From Tuctoria greenei (taxonomy: Eukaryota > Streptophyta > Magnoliopsida > Poales > Poaceae), in assembly GCA_036927565.1 (NCBI GenBank), contig JAYESD010000012.1:4278001-4342000 (forward strand): a DNA stretch of 64,000 nt. The letters run 5' to 3'. Shown piece by piece: positions 12,023 through 22,626 of this stretch; positions within the stretch are counted from its first letter, which is position 1, and every line of letters begins with the position of its first letter. A program made the position numbers and the translations under genes. A model generated the notes under the pieces. It searched no databases, was not told where the DNA came from, and saw only the letters and a program-made list of their open reading frames with translations.

Positions 12023-12050
12023 CTTTTCATGTGCTCTTAGATCCTACAAT

Positions 12051-12063
12051 TGGTATCAGAGCC
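12051..12063 (+). other. Sire-E1 primer-binding site
   Basis: TGGTATCAGAGCC, the usual plant initiator-Met tRNA complement, three bases after the LTR end. Confidence 0.85.
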
Positions 12064-12110
12064 ACGGTGCTCTAATCTTTGAGATTTGCACGTGTTTTTT
12101 ACTAATCATC

Positions 12111-14402
12111 ATGGAGAAGTACTCCGCCAAACCTTGTGTGTTTGCTGGTATTGATTTCCAGGTTTGGAAGGCACGCATGGAGGCCTTCATCCAGGCACAA
12201 GGCTTTGCAATATGGGAGAAGGTATACAAGCCTTACGAAGTGCCATCAAACGATCAAGTTACAGCTACAAATCCGAGAGATGTCGACAACAACAACAAGG
12301 CTCGGAACTTGATCATACAAGGATTAACTCAAAGCGACTTCGACCGTGTTGCACACCTCCGATCTGCATACGATGTGTGGAAAGCACTTTGTGACTACCA
12401 CGAAGGATCCAACACGATCAAAGAGGTAAGGCAAGACATGTTCAAGAAAGAATACATGCGCTTCGAGATGCAACCCGGTGAGTCTATTGATGACCTTTTT
12501 GCTCGCTTTAATAAAATTCTCAGTAACTTGCATAGTGTCAATGTTAATTTTTCAGATGCAGAAAATGTTAGACAATTGCTAAGTGCATTAGATATGTCAA
12601 TTTGGGAGATGAAAGCCACATCTATTCGTGAATCTACTGTCATGAGTTCTCTTACATTAGATGTACTCTATTCTAAACTAAAAACTCATGAAATTGACAT
12701 CCTAGCACGTAAGAACCCAAATAAGTCTATTGCATTTGTTTCACAACGTGACATGTCTAGCTCCGGCCAATCATCATCTTGCAATACTCTTGCTTTGTTG
12801 TCCTCACTAACCCTGGAGCAGATCAAAGAATTTCCAAAAGAGGAGTTGGCACTCATCTCTACTAGATTCTCAAAAGCATTGCAAAATGTGAGAACTAGAA
12901 GGAGAGGAAGCTCCGGACCTCAACGCTGTTTTGAATGTGGTAAAACAGGACACTTTCGTATAGAATGTCCTAAACATTCAGGTCCGACCACCCGGGAAGA
13001 AAAACAAAGCAAGGTCTAGACCTCCTCTGGAAATTCCAACAAGAAGAAGAAAGGTACCATAGGGCGCAAGATGATCAACAGTTTCATCACCGCGCTTCAA
13101 GAGTTCAGTTCAAGTGACGTGGACATTGGAAGTGATGAAGATGAAGATGATTTGGCAAACTTGTGCTTTATGGCGGGCAAGTCAAGATCAAGTATGGAGG
13201 AGGCAGAACACAACAGCGACAATGAAGAGGTATGTCCTACTTGCGAAGAAATGTGTGATGCTATTTCTCGTGCCACTGTTATTGTTAAGAAAATGGACAA
13301 AAATCTTAGGGATAGTGCTGCTAAAATTGAATCACTAGAATCTAAAATCAACCGTTTAAAAACTTTGATTCCTAGTGATGATGCATGTTCCTCATGTGAT
13401 TTAATATATGAACAATTGTCCTCATTAAGAAGTGGGCACACCTCCACACTTGATAAACTTGAGTTAGAAATTGAAAAGAACAAAGAGATTGCTGCACTTA
13501 ATGATAAAAACTTGAAAAATGCTAGCTGTTCTACAATTGATTTGCATTGTTCTACTTGTGATGATCTTGATAAGAAACTACAGGATGCTATGAATGAAAT
13601 TTCTATATTGAACAATGCTTTACATTCTCATGAAGTTAAATTTTGTTCCAATTGCAAACTAAAAGGAAAAACTTCATGTGAAAATTGCCTTGATCTATCC
13701 AATAAACTTGATGACATGCATAGGACATTAGATCGGTTTTGTAATGGGAATAAGAACTTAAACTTACTGCTGAATTCGTCCAAGTCTTGCAATGATAAAA
13801 CTGGTTTAGGTTTTGATTCTCATGCTCATGCTAAGGCACATCCACCTAAAATTGTAAAGTCATTAGGAAGTGGTTTGATTCAAACAGTTCCTAAACAAAA
13901 AGGAGTGGTTTTCAAATCTGCAGGAGTGCTGCCTCATTCGGTTTCAAATAAAAATATTGCTTGCTCATCTAGACATGAACACAAAGTTAAATTTCATTGT
14001 ACCTTCTGTGGTAGAGATGGTCATGTCATAGATTTTTGTTATAGACTAGCTAAACAACAGAAAAGGGAAAGAATGGTTGCTAGATCTCATAACTTTCATG
14101 CAAAATTTGTTGCACACATTGAACCGAATGTACAACCTGCTGTTTTGAGTCAAAAACATCCAAAGTTTACCTCCGGACCTTCTGTTTTTGCCTCCGGAGC
14201 TACTCATTTTTGTGCTACACAAGTAACACCTTATCGGTCAGTAGTTAAGAATAAAAAATCTCAAACTTTGACTCATAAACCTGCTGTTTTGTCTCAGCTT
14301 TCGCGTGTTTTTCCTGCTGCACGCCGCGTGACTCAGTATTGGATTCCTAAATGCCTTTTGACTAAACCCAGTATTGAGTCATCAACGTATTGTGCTTTTA
14401 TG
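12111..14402 (+). pseudogene. gag: Sire-E1 gag
   Basis: Sirevirus capsid/nucleocapsid protein, 764 codons from ATG 12111 (MEKYSAKPCVFAG) to the TAG at 14403. It forms the virus-like particle and binds genomic RNA. The N-terminal copia gag domain (DFQVWKARMEAFIQ, GESIDDLFARFNKIL) spans about residues 1-220. A first CCHC knuckle (CFECGKTGHFRIEC) is at about 274-288, a coiled-coil-rich middle with Cys pairs follows, and a second knuckle (CTFCGRDGHVIDFC) is at about 630-644. One internal stop, TAG at 13017, replaces the CGG of Sire-E2 (CG to TA, both strands of one CpG changed). The start follows the PBS by under 50 bases, in a frame continuous with pol. Confidence 0.9.
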
Positions 14403-14405
14403 TAG
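14403..14405 (+). other. TAG at the gag/pol boundary of Sire-E1
   Basis: In-frame TAG followed by GTTAC; the same ATG-TAG-GTTACA occurs at 43404 in Sire-E2. In Sire-D the pol frame also starts after a TAG-GT (about 53285-53290). It could be an ancestral mutation, a recoding stop or a splice acceptor. Confidence 0.6.
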
Positions 14406-17400
14406 GTTACACATTTGAAGAAGGAGAACATTTGGATTGTGGATTCAGGTTGCTCACGCCACATGACCGGTAACAAAGATTAGTTCTCCTCCCTCTCTTT
14501 TGTGTCACGTGTAGAGAATGTTACTTTTGCCGATAATTCTTCAACTCCTATAATTGCTAAGGGTTCGGTTAGAGTAAATGATCACTACACTTTGAAGGAT
14601 GTGGCACTTGACAAAAATTTCAAATACAACTTGCTTTCTGTTTCACAATTGCTAGATGAAAATCAAGAAATTATTTTCAATAAAAATTGCTGCAAAGTTG
14701 GAGGTTCAAATAGTGAGCTTATTTTTAACATGTCTCGGTTTGGAAGAGTTTTTAAAGCTGATTTTGATATGTCTTCCTCTAAGCATAGGTGTCTAGTTGC
14801 TAATGATTTAAAGGACTTATATTTTTGGCATCGTAGACTTGGTCACGTAGGCTTTGATCACCTAACGCGTGTTAGTGCTCTTGATCGCATACGAGGGTTG
14901 CCTAATCTTAAAGGGGACAAAGAAATTGTGTGCTCTTCTTGTAGACATGCTAAGATGGTTGCAGGTTCACATACTCCTCTCACAATGATCATGACAACTG
15001 AACCATGTCAACTTTTGCATCTTGACACCGTAGGACCTTCACGTGTTCAATCCTTTGGAGGTAAATGGTATGTTCTTGTTATCGTTGATGATTATTCTAG
15101 ATACTCTTGGGTTTACTTTATGGCGTCTAAGAATGAAGTTTTTAGTCACTTTAGAACATTATTTCTTAGATTATCAATTGATCACCCAGGATCATTAAAA
15201 GCAATGAAGTGATAATGGAACTGAATTTAAAAATCAATCTTTTGATCATTTTTGTGCTGAAAATAGAATAGATCATCAATTCTCTTCACCATATGTACCT
15301 CAACAAAATGGTGTTGTAGAAAGAAAGAACAGAACCTTAGTTGAGATGGCTAGGACTATGCTTGATGAATATCAAACTCCTAGGAAATTTTGGGCTGATG
15401 CGTTAGCAACCGCTTGTTATATCTCAAATCATGTTTTCTTGCGTGCTAAGCTAGGTAAAACACCATATGAGCTTCGGTTTGGACATAGGCCTAGTGTTAC
15501 ACACTTTTGGGTTTTTGGTTGCAAAGGCTTTGTTAAGAAACATGGTAATCTTGATAAATTTGAACCTCGATCCATTGATGGCATGTTTCTTGGTTATCCA
15601 TCTCATACTAGAGGCTACCATGTGCTTTTACTTGACACTAACAAAATTGTGTAGACTTGTGAAGTGTCTTTTGATGAAGCTAGCCCAGGTACTAGCTCCG
15701 GTGCTGCAGGACCAGATCCGTATCCTCAGGGGAAGGGTATTTTCGAAGATGAAGAAGAGCCGGTGATACTGCCTGGTAGTTCCGAAGTTGACACGTGTCC
15801 AGCTCCGAACATTGAACAAGCTCCGGCTATCACCTATGCTGGTCCTGATTGTCCACAAGTAACAAGCTCATCAATCTACGATGAACATGAAGAAGAAGAA
15901 GAAGCTTGTGAGACATCTGTTCCCCTACGGTTTTACAAAGATCATCCCCCACAACAAATGATTAGAAGCTTGCACGAACGAGTCACACGGTCCAGGTTTT
16001 GCGATCCAAACTCTCATGCTCATTCTGCTTTTGTTGCTTCTTTTGAACCCAAAGGTATATCACACGCACTCACTAATGAATCTTGGATTATTGCCATGCA
16101 AGAAGAGTTAGAAAATTTTGAAAGAAATAATGTTTGGAAACTTGTACCTCCACCTCAAGGTCACACTTTAATTGGAACTAAATGGGTATTTAAAAATAAA
16201 CAAAGTGAGGATGGGGTTGTGGTTAGGAATAAGGCTAGGTTGGTTGCTCAAGGTTTCACTCAAATTGAAGGTCTAGATTTTGATGAAACTTTTGCTCCTG
16301 TCGCTAGATTAGAAGCCATAAGAATTTTGTTAGTTTTTGCAGCATCTAAAGGTTTTAAGCTATATCAAATGGATGTTAAAAGTGCTTTTCTTAATGGCTA
16401 CATAGATGAGGAGGTTTATGTCAAACAACCACCGGGTTTTGAAAATCCAGATTTTCCTAATCATGTTTACAAACTGTCCAAAGCCTTATACGGTCTCAAA
16501 CAAGCCCCTAGAGCATGGTATGATAGGTTAAAAACATTCTTACTTGAAAAGTGGTTTACCATGGGCAAGGTTGATAAAACTCTTTTTGTGCTTAAGCATG
16601 GCAATGACTCATTATTCGTTCAAGTGTATGTGGATGATATTATCTTTGGTTGTGCTTCTCATGATCTTGTGTCCAAGTTTTCAGCAATGATGAGTTCCGA
16701 ATTTGAAATGAGTATGATGGGTGAACTCACTTACTTTTTGGGGCTGCAAATCAAGCAAACCAAGGAGGGTACTTTTGTGCATCAAACGAAGTATACTAAA
16801 GACCTCCTAAGGCGCTTCAACATGGACAAAAGCAAGCCTCTTCGGACACCAATGGGAACAGCAACAACACTTGAACTTGATGAAGATGGTGAACCCGTGA
16901 ATCAAAAAGAATATAGAAGCATGATCGGATCACTTTTGTACCTCACGGCATCAAGACCGGACATACAATTCAGCGTATGTCTTTGTCCACGGTTTCAAGC
17001 TTCCTCACGTGTTTCACATCGTCAAGCCATCAAAAGGATTCTCAGGTACTTACATGGAACCCAAGAATTTGGCATTTTTCTTCCTTCTTCCTCAACCGTT
17101 ACTTTGAAAGCTTTTTCGGATGCTGATTTTGGGGGTTGTAGGATTGATAGGAAAAGTACTTCCGGTGCTTGTCATTTTCTTGGTAATTCTCTTGTTGCTT
17201 GGTCCTCTAGAAAACAAAATTCAGTTGCACAATCCACATCCGAATCTGAATATGTAGCTGTTGCTAGTGCTTGCTCACAAACTCTTTGGATTGTTCGAAC
17301 ACTTAAGGACTATGGGGTTGATCTAGACAATGTTCCACTATTTTATGATAACACTAGTGCTATTTGCATTGCCAAAAACCCTGTGCAACATTCTAGAACT

Positions 17401-17580
17401 AAGCACATTGATATTAGGTATCACTTTCTCAGAGATAATGTTGAAAAAGGAAACATTATGCTTCACCATGTAGATACCGAACAACAATTGGCTGACATTT
17501 TTACAAAACCTTTAGATTTCACTCGTTTTTGTTACATTCGTAGTGAAATAGGGGTTATGCATCCTCATGGCTTAAATTGA
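14406..17580 (+). pseudogene. pol: Sire-E1 pol: protease, integrase, reverse transcriptase, RNase H
   Basis: Copia-order polyprotein. Protease active site VDSGCSRHMTG (about 14440-14470); GAG-pre-integrase (HRRLGHVGFDHL, CSSCRHAK); integrase core (LHLDTVGPSRV first Asp; NGTEF near the second; PQQNGVVERKN with Glu); RT (TKWVFKNK, QMDVKSAFLNGYI, catalytic VYVDDIIFG); RNase H (SDADFGG, STSESEYVA, DNTSAICIAKNP); and the terminal ADIFTKPLD. Breaks: TAG at 14481 where Sire-E2 has TGG; a 2-bp deletion near 15205 that shifts the frame just before the second catalytic Asp; TAG at 15652 where Sire-E2 has GAG. From 15664 to 17580 RT and RNase H are open (638 residues). It ends at GGCTTAAATTGA. Confidence 0.92.
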
Positions 17581-18582
17581 GGGGGAGTTTTTGAAACTTG
17601 GGAAGTCTATGTGTGAATCTGAAATTAAAATAATATGAGCATAGTATTTCATACATATATGACTATGTGATTCCTTTTACATGCTGAAAGTTCTTACTAC
17701 ATTACTCGTGTTATACATTTTGTAGTTTTTGCCATGTCTAGTAATTGGAATAATTACTTACACTAAATCTGGTTATGGTCGAACTTTCTTGCTGTTTGAA
17801 CTTGTTGCATGCTCACAAATGCTTTTAATCATTAAGAATTAATCAAGTAATCAACTCACATGTTGAGTTTTTATGTACAAATATAAATTGAGAAAAGATC
17901 AAGAGAACATGCATGCATCGCACTTCTTCTTTTGAGATGGCTTGTCATTGCACTTAGATATGAACTTGGAAGAAGTTGTGTATGACTAAAACCATGTCCT
18001 TAAGCTTCTGATTGTCAAATGACATAGGCTTGGCTTGGTTGGTTAGAATAAGGCAGATGCGCATATAATCTCTTGCAAATATCATATGATATAAATTTAT
18101 GCTTTGAAAAATAATAAAATGCAGCAACTAGTGTCATGCTATCAGGTTTTGAGATAGTTAAATTTGTGAGATCATGACTTACTTAAATTGAAAATTACAT
18201 TTGATCTCTAGCATGGCTTACACTACTTTATGTATTTCATTGATGTGATAATGTAAGGGACTTGATAGTATGACTTGGATGAGCTTTGTTTATATGTATA
18301 TGTTATAATATGCTCATAACAACTAAAGAGGGAGAGATAATTTGTTTATATGCTCATGACTTGTTGAATACATTGTCAAAGGGGGAGAGATAAGCATGAA
18401 GAGAAAGAGAATATGTGCATAAAGGAGAGATAATAAAGGGGGAGAGATAATATGGGATAATTTTTCTTCTCATTTTACTTTTGATTTACAAAGGGGGAGA
18501 AATTGCCTTCAAAACTTTTATGTGAATGAGCCAATGTTCAGATTTTATATGGTGTTGCCAATGCATTCATCAAGGGGGAGAT
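17581..18582 (+). other. Sire-E1 3' untranslated region with repeated polypurine tracts
   Basis: No gene. It starts with TGAGGGGGAG and, from about 18320 to 18582, holds several purine tracts of the AAAGGGGGAGAGAT type (about 18378, 18436, 18491), the last (18572-18582) abutting the 3' LTR. Multiplied PPTs before the 3' LTR are a known mark of Sireviruses. The A/T-rich stretch 17600-18300 shows nothing further. Confidence 0.8.
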
Positions 18583-20463
18583 TGTAAGACCTATGTGTGC
18601 TGAATACATTGGCTTGTAGTGAATACACTTGGCTTTGATGATAAAAGTTCTGAATATCACCAAAACACCTTTTTATAAGGTCCGACTCTAGCTCTGAGCT
18701 ACAGCAAGGTCCGACGGTAGGTCCAGCTTATTTTAGGTAACTCCGGTTACGTTCGATGCTAGGTCCGACTAGCTTTGATCAGCTCCAGTGAAGTTTTGTC
18801 TTTAGCTTCGGCATGTCTTTGATAGCTCCGACATGTTTTTGATAGCTCCGGCATGTTTTTGCTAAGCTCCGAGTTGATTTTTCTAGCTCCGGCTTTTGGG
18901 TTTGCTAGTTCCGACTAGTTCTTGTTAGCTCCAGCGCTAGGTCCTGCTAGTTTTGTAAGCTCCGGCGGGAGCTTGGTTGTACTAGTTTTGGTAAGCTCCG
19001 GCGCTAGGTTCTACTAGCTTTTGTTAGCTCCGGCTCAAGGTTTGGGTTGTTCTGGCAAGGTCCAGAACTTGACCGAAGTGCTGCTTTTCATTTGCAATGT
19101 TTTGTACTTGCTTTACATGGTTGGAAAGTTTGCTTAGTATTCTTTTACTAAGTTTTTGGTGCATTTTGGATGGTATGGATGATATCGTTTTGCTATGCTT
19201 TGCAACATGCTTATGTGAGGTTCTCACGTAAGGTGTTGTGTTCGGAACTAACTTGAGTCAAGTCAAGGACTTGGGCTCGTATGGATTGGTTGTTTATTCA
19301 TGTGCAGGTGTTGCTTGAGTTCAAAACGTGGCTGGTGACTGGATCCATTGGACTAGTCTCAGGGAGGATATGAGGTTCCAACAACCAAATTCAGGAGGAA
19401 TTGTGGTTGAGCTGATCAGGAGGTTGCGCAGCATGATTGAATCAAGAACAATGCATATGAAGGTATCGTGGACGTCATTGGAAGATGTTTGCACGTGTTC
19501 AAGGAGTGCATGGACGTGGCTACATGGTTCCGGGATGTGATGAAGAGATGTGGACGTAAAGAATTGGTCGGAAAGGTCCAACCGACTAGGTTATGGACTC
19601 AGGCTGCGGTTGAGTTGGGTTTGACTCAAATATGGAAAGATTTGAGTTGGTTATGATAGGATTTCGTGTGGGTCACGAATTTGAGTTGTTTAGGAATGTG
19701 GGATACGTTCCTAAGGTGTTTGGAAGTCTTAAGATTGCTTCTATCTGCGTATAGAAGAATCTTGAGCAGTTATGGAAAGTTACGATTCGTGATCTGAGTA
19801 AGATTGGAGTTCTAGTTGATATTGGGTTGGCCTAAGGGCTGGTTATATAAGCAAGGGAGCCCAGAGCTTGTGGAGCACGACTTTGGGGCTGTTCCTCTTG
19901 TGTTATATTGAATAAAATTCGTAGTTTGAAGGAACTTTTGTGCCTTGTTCGTCCGACTTGTTCCAGACAAGTTTTACTCGTCGAGTTTCTGGACAGCACT
20001 ACCTTTAGTCGGAGGTTTTATCATAACTCGAGTTTTACAGATCCAATTGACGTGATTCTTTTTGGATTGTCTTCACAACTTGATTATATATCATATGTCA
20101 ATATTTCACGGTCATTTGAATTGTGGTTTAGGATCTACACGAGTTTCATTGCAGCATTCCAGAACTGTTTTTTCTCGGATAGGGCAGATTGACCATTGTT
20201 TGATCTTTCGATCATAACTTGAGTTTTTCTCGACGGATTTGAGTGATTATTTTTGTGTTGTCTTCGTGACTTGATTCTCTCTGATATCTATCACTTTTGT
20301 CACGGTGAAACACGTTTAGATTAGTCTCACACACGATTTCTTTAACAGATCGTTTTTCTACCAAAAGGGTTTGGGGTTTAATTGTTTCCGCTGCGTAAGA
20401 TTTTCAAATCTACCATTCACCCCCCCCCCTCAGGTAGCTTTTCACGTGCTCTTAGATCCTACA
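18583..20463 (+). repeat. Sire-E1 3' LTR
   Basis: 1881 bp, nearly identical to 10170-12048. TATA box at 19844-19850. The C-loop hairpin at 20410-20437 has one stem mismatch (TGGTAG changed to AGGTAG) and a longer C-tract. Confidence 0.93.
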
Positions 20464-20976
20464 CATTAATACTATATTAATGATACACGATCGGATGACC
20501 TTAATTACCAGTAACGGTGCTGTCAAAGCCCATAACTCGGTCATTAAGGGCAATTAAACGTGTTGAATGTGTATCAATATCAGTAACCGTGAGGGCCACA
20601 TGTCGGGCCAGGCTAACTTGTAACGGCCTATCCTTATACTATAAAAGGACAGGTCAACGATACATAGGAGAGACTCTAGACACACTGTCGAGACACACAC
20701 TCTGGAGAGACGCTCACTCTACATTCTCAACTGATGTTGAGCTCATACATCCAATACAACACCAACACACCCCGTGGAGTAGGGTATTACGCTCAGGCGG
20801 CCCGAACCACGTAAATCTTCATGTCTCTTGTGTCACTTAACACTTCACCTTCTTGAATCTCCGCGCGCCCACACCGAATCTCAAACTCCTCTAACACTTT
20901 AGTAGTGTTGGGAGATCTGCTGGATCAAAACCACCGACAGTTGGTGCGCCAGGAAGGGGGGCCTGATATTTCAAGA

Positions 20977-22623
20977 ATGGTGAACTTAGCCGCTGGATCA
21001 TCCAATGGTCATCCCGCTGTTCAAGCTGTTGGGGGTAATCCCTCCAATATGCAGCCACCAGCAGGAACCACGGTTCCAGCAGGAGTCACACTTCCACCAC
21101 CGCCGCCTCCACCAGCAAATCAAGCTGGACAACGCGATGGTGCACCGGCGTCAATCACTGCGTCGGCAAATCTTGACAACCCGGAACACGCGCTTCATGC
21201 AGCACGTGCTCTTCTTCAGTGCCCACCACCTCCGAACGCATCCCGGGATGCAATGGAGCAGTGGAGGGCCGATGTGGAACACTTGGTTGCAGTAGCAGCC
21301 GACCGCATCAGCAACCAGTGTCCTCCTCCTTCAGGACGGGCCCCGTCGCAGTGACGGACCTTGTCTCGCAGACTTGGTCCGCACGTTTCCAACAACAGGA
21401 GACGTGCTGCGTCACAGCAGGTGACGTCATTGCCCTCCGGGGCACGACGCACTCACACGGTATCAAGGATTTCAACTCATGACCTCCGGGCGGAGCTTGA
21501 TCGCCGATACCGTCAACAAGACGGCCGAGTCCATATTAAGCGTGCTCGTGAAAGACGAGAAGCTCAGGACATTCCTGCTCCCGAAGGAGTAGGAGGAGGT
21601 TGTTCAGCCCTGGCCATGCATCTGCGTATGGTCAGGTGGCCACAGAAGTTCCGGCCTCACCTGCCAGAGAAGTTCGACGGGACCGTTAATCCTGTCGAAT
21701 TTCTTCAGATTTACTCCACTGCTATCCTGGCAGCTGGAGGAAATGAGGCCGTAATGGCCAATTATTTCCCAGTGGCTTTAACTGGGACCGCCCGGTCCTG
21801 GTTTATGAGCCTTCCACCCAACTCCATCAACAGTTGGGAGGAGTTGTGCCGGTAGTTCACCGCCAACTTCGGGAGTTCATACACCCGACCAGGCACCGAA
21901 CTGGACCTTTTTGCAGTCGTGCAAAATGGAGGAGAATCCCTGCGATCATTCATCCAGAGATTCTCTCAGGTACGAAACACTATCCCTTCTATCTCTAGCG
22001 CCTCTGTCATTGTGGCATTTAGACAGGGAGTGCGGGATAAGAAGATGCTGGAGAAACTGGCGATCAAGGAGATCACCAGTGTCACGGAACTCTTGAGCCT
22101 GGCTCACAAATGTGCCAGAGCTGCGGAGGGCCGTGAAATGCACTCCAAACCACCTTCGGAGGATCACAAGAAATCCTCCAAAGGAGAAGCCGCTACCTCC
22201 GGGAGTGGCAAGAAGAAGAAAAAGACCAACAGCAAGAAGAAGCCGTCGGCCGGTGCATCCAATGCTGCAGCTGCTGCAGCTCCGGGTGGCCGGGGGCCAC
22301 GCCCCGAGAAGCGACCTCGACCGTTTTCTGAAGACGGTGGCAAACCCAAGGTGTGGTGTCCGATTCATAAGACGGGCAACCACAGTTTGGAAGAATGTCG
22401 GGAGGTCCAAAACCTTGCCGAGCGCTACAACAAGCGCCGGGAAGAAGCTCCTTTCCGACAGAGGGAAGGAAAACAAAAAGTTGACGAAGCTCCGGCTGAA
22501 GAGGAGTTAGGTTTTCAGGATCCCAAAAAGGTCTTGAAGGCCGTTTACACCTCCATCGACGACGATTCTAACGTCTCTGACAATGAGCGTCGGAAGACCA
22601 TGAACACCATTTTTGGTGGATCA
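20977..22623 (+). pseudogene. gag: Tat-C gag
   Basis: Capsid/nucleocapsid precursor, from ATG 20977 (MVNLAAGSS), 38 bases after the 5' LTR, in one frame to 22623. A Pro-rich N-terminus is followed by a retrotransposon gag domain at 21600-22080 (KFRPHLPEKFDGTVNPVEFLQIY, SWEELCR...FTANFG, FIQRFSQVRN), then a Lys/Ser-rich basic segment and the knuckle WCPIHKTGNHSLEEC (about 22357-22402), spaced C-x2-H-x4-H-x4-C as in Tat gags. In-frame stops are TGA 21352, TAG 21853 and TAG 22624; each is explained by CGA to TGA or CAG to TAG. The frame continues directly into pol. Confidence 0.88.
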
Positions 22624-22626
22624 TAG

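Larger units (their letters stand above)
10170..12048 (+). repeat. Sire-E1 5' LTR
   Basis: 1879 bp, TGTAAGACC...GATCCTACA. U3 (10260-10640) holds many AGCTCCGG/GGTCCGAC-type words spaced about 20-40 bases. TATA box TATATAA at 11431-11437. The 3' end carries the C-loop hairpin 11997-12022. Confidence 0.93.
10170..20463 (+). mobile_element. Sire-E1: Ty1/copia Sirevirus inserted in the Tat-C LTR
   Basis: 10.3-kb element with LTRs 10170-12048 and 18583-20463 and perfect CATTA target duplications. PBS TGGTATCAGAGCC at 12051, gag at 12111, pol ending at 17580, and a 1-kb region with repeated polypurine tracts before the 3' LTR. Copia order is protease, integrase, RT, RNase H. The long gag with two zinc knuckles, the multiplied PPTs and the C-tract near the LTR end point to a Sirevirus. 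The LTRs share stretches of over 100 bases without a difference, so it is among the youngest insertions here. It is nevertheless non-autonomous because of stops and a frameshift. Confidence 0.93.
9754..20939 (+). repeat. Tat-C 5' LTR, split by Sire-E1
   Basis: LTR pieces 9754-10169 and 20464-20939, together about 0.89 kb and matching 32250-33137 closely. Sire-E1 sits between them with CATTA duplicated at 10165-10169 and 20464-20468; the intact 3' LTR has a single CATTA at that place (32664-32668). TATAAAAG at 20640-20647 is the promoter TATA. AGCTCCGG words recur in the 9910-10120 part. Confidence 0.9.

Noticed and set aside
12051..12063. tRNA gene fragment
   Set aside because: It is the primer-binding site complementary to initiator-Met tRNA directly after an LTR; no cloverleaf surrounds it. 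The same holds for 40958, 55471 and 57223.
20517..20840. ORF of 107 codons repeated at 32712-33038
   Set aside because: These are the two LTRs of Tat-C; the ORF spans the TATA box and transcript start region and has no recognisable domain.
21352..21357. TGA-CGG in Tat-C gag as a programmed readthrough site
   Set aside because: Nine further stops in the same frame show the same decay pattern, so CGA to TGA is the simpler reading.
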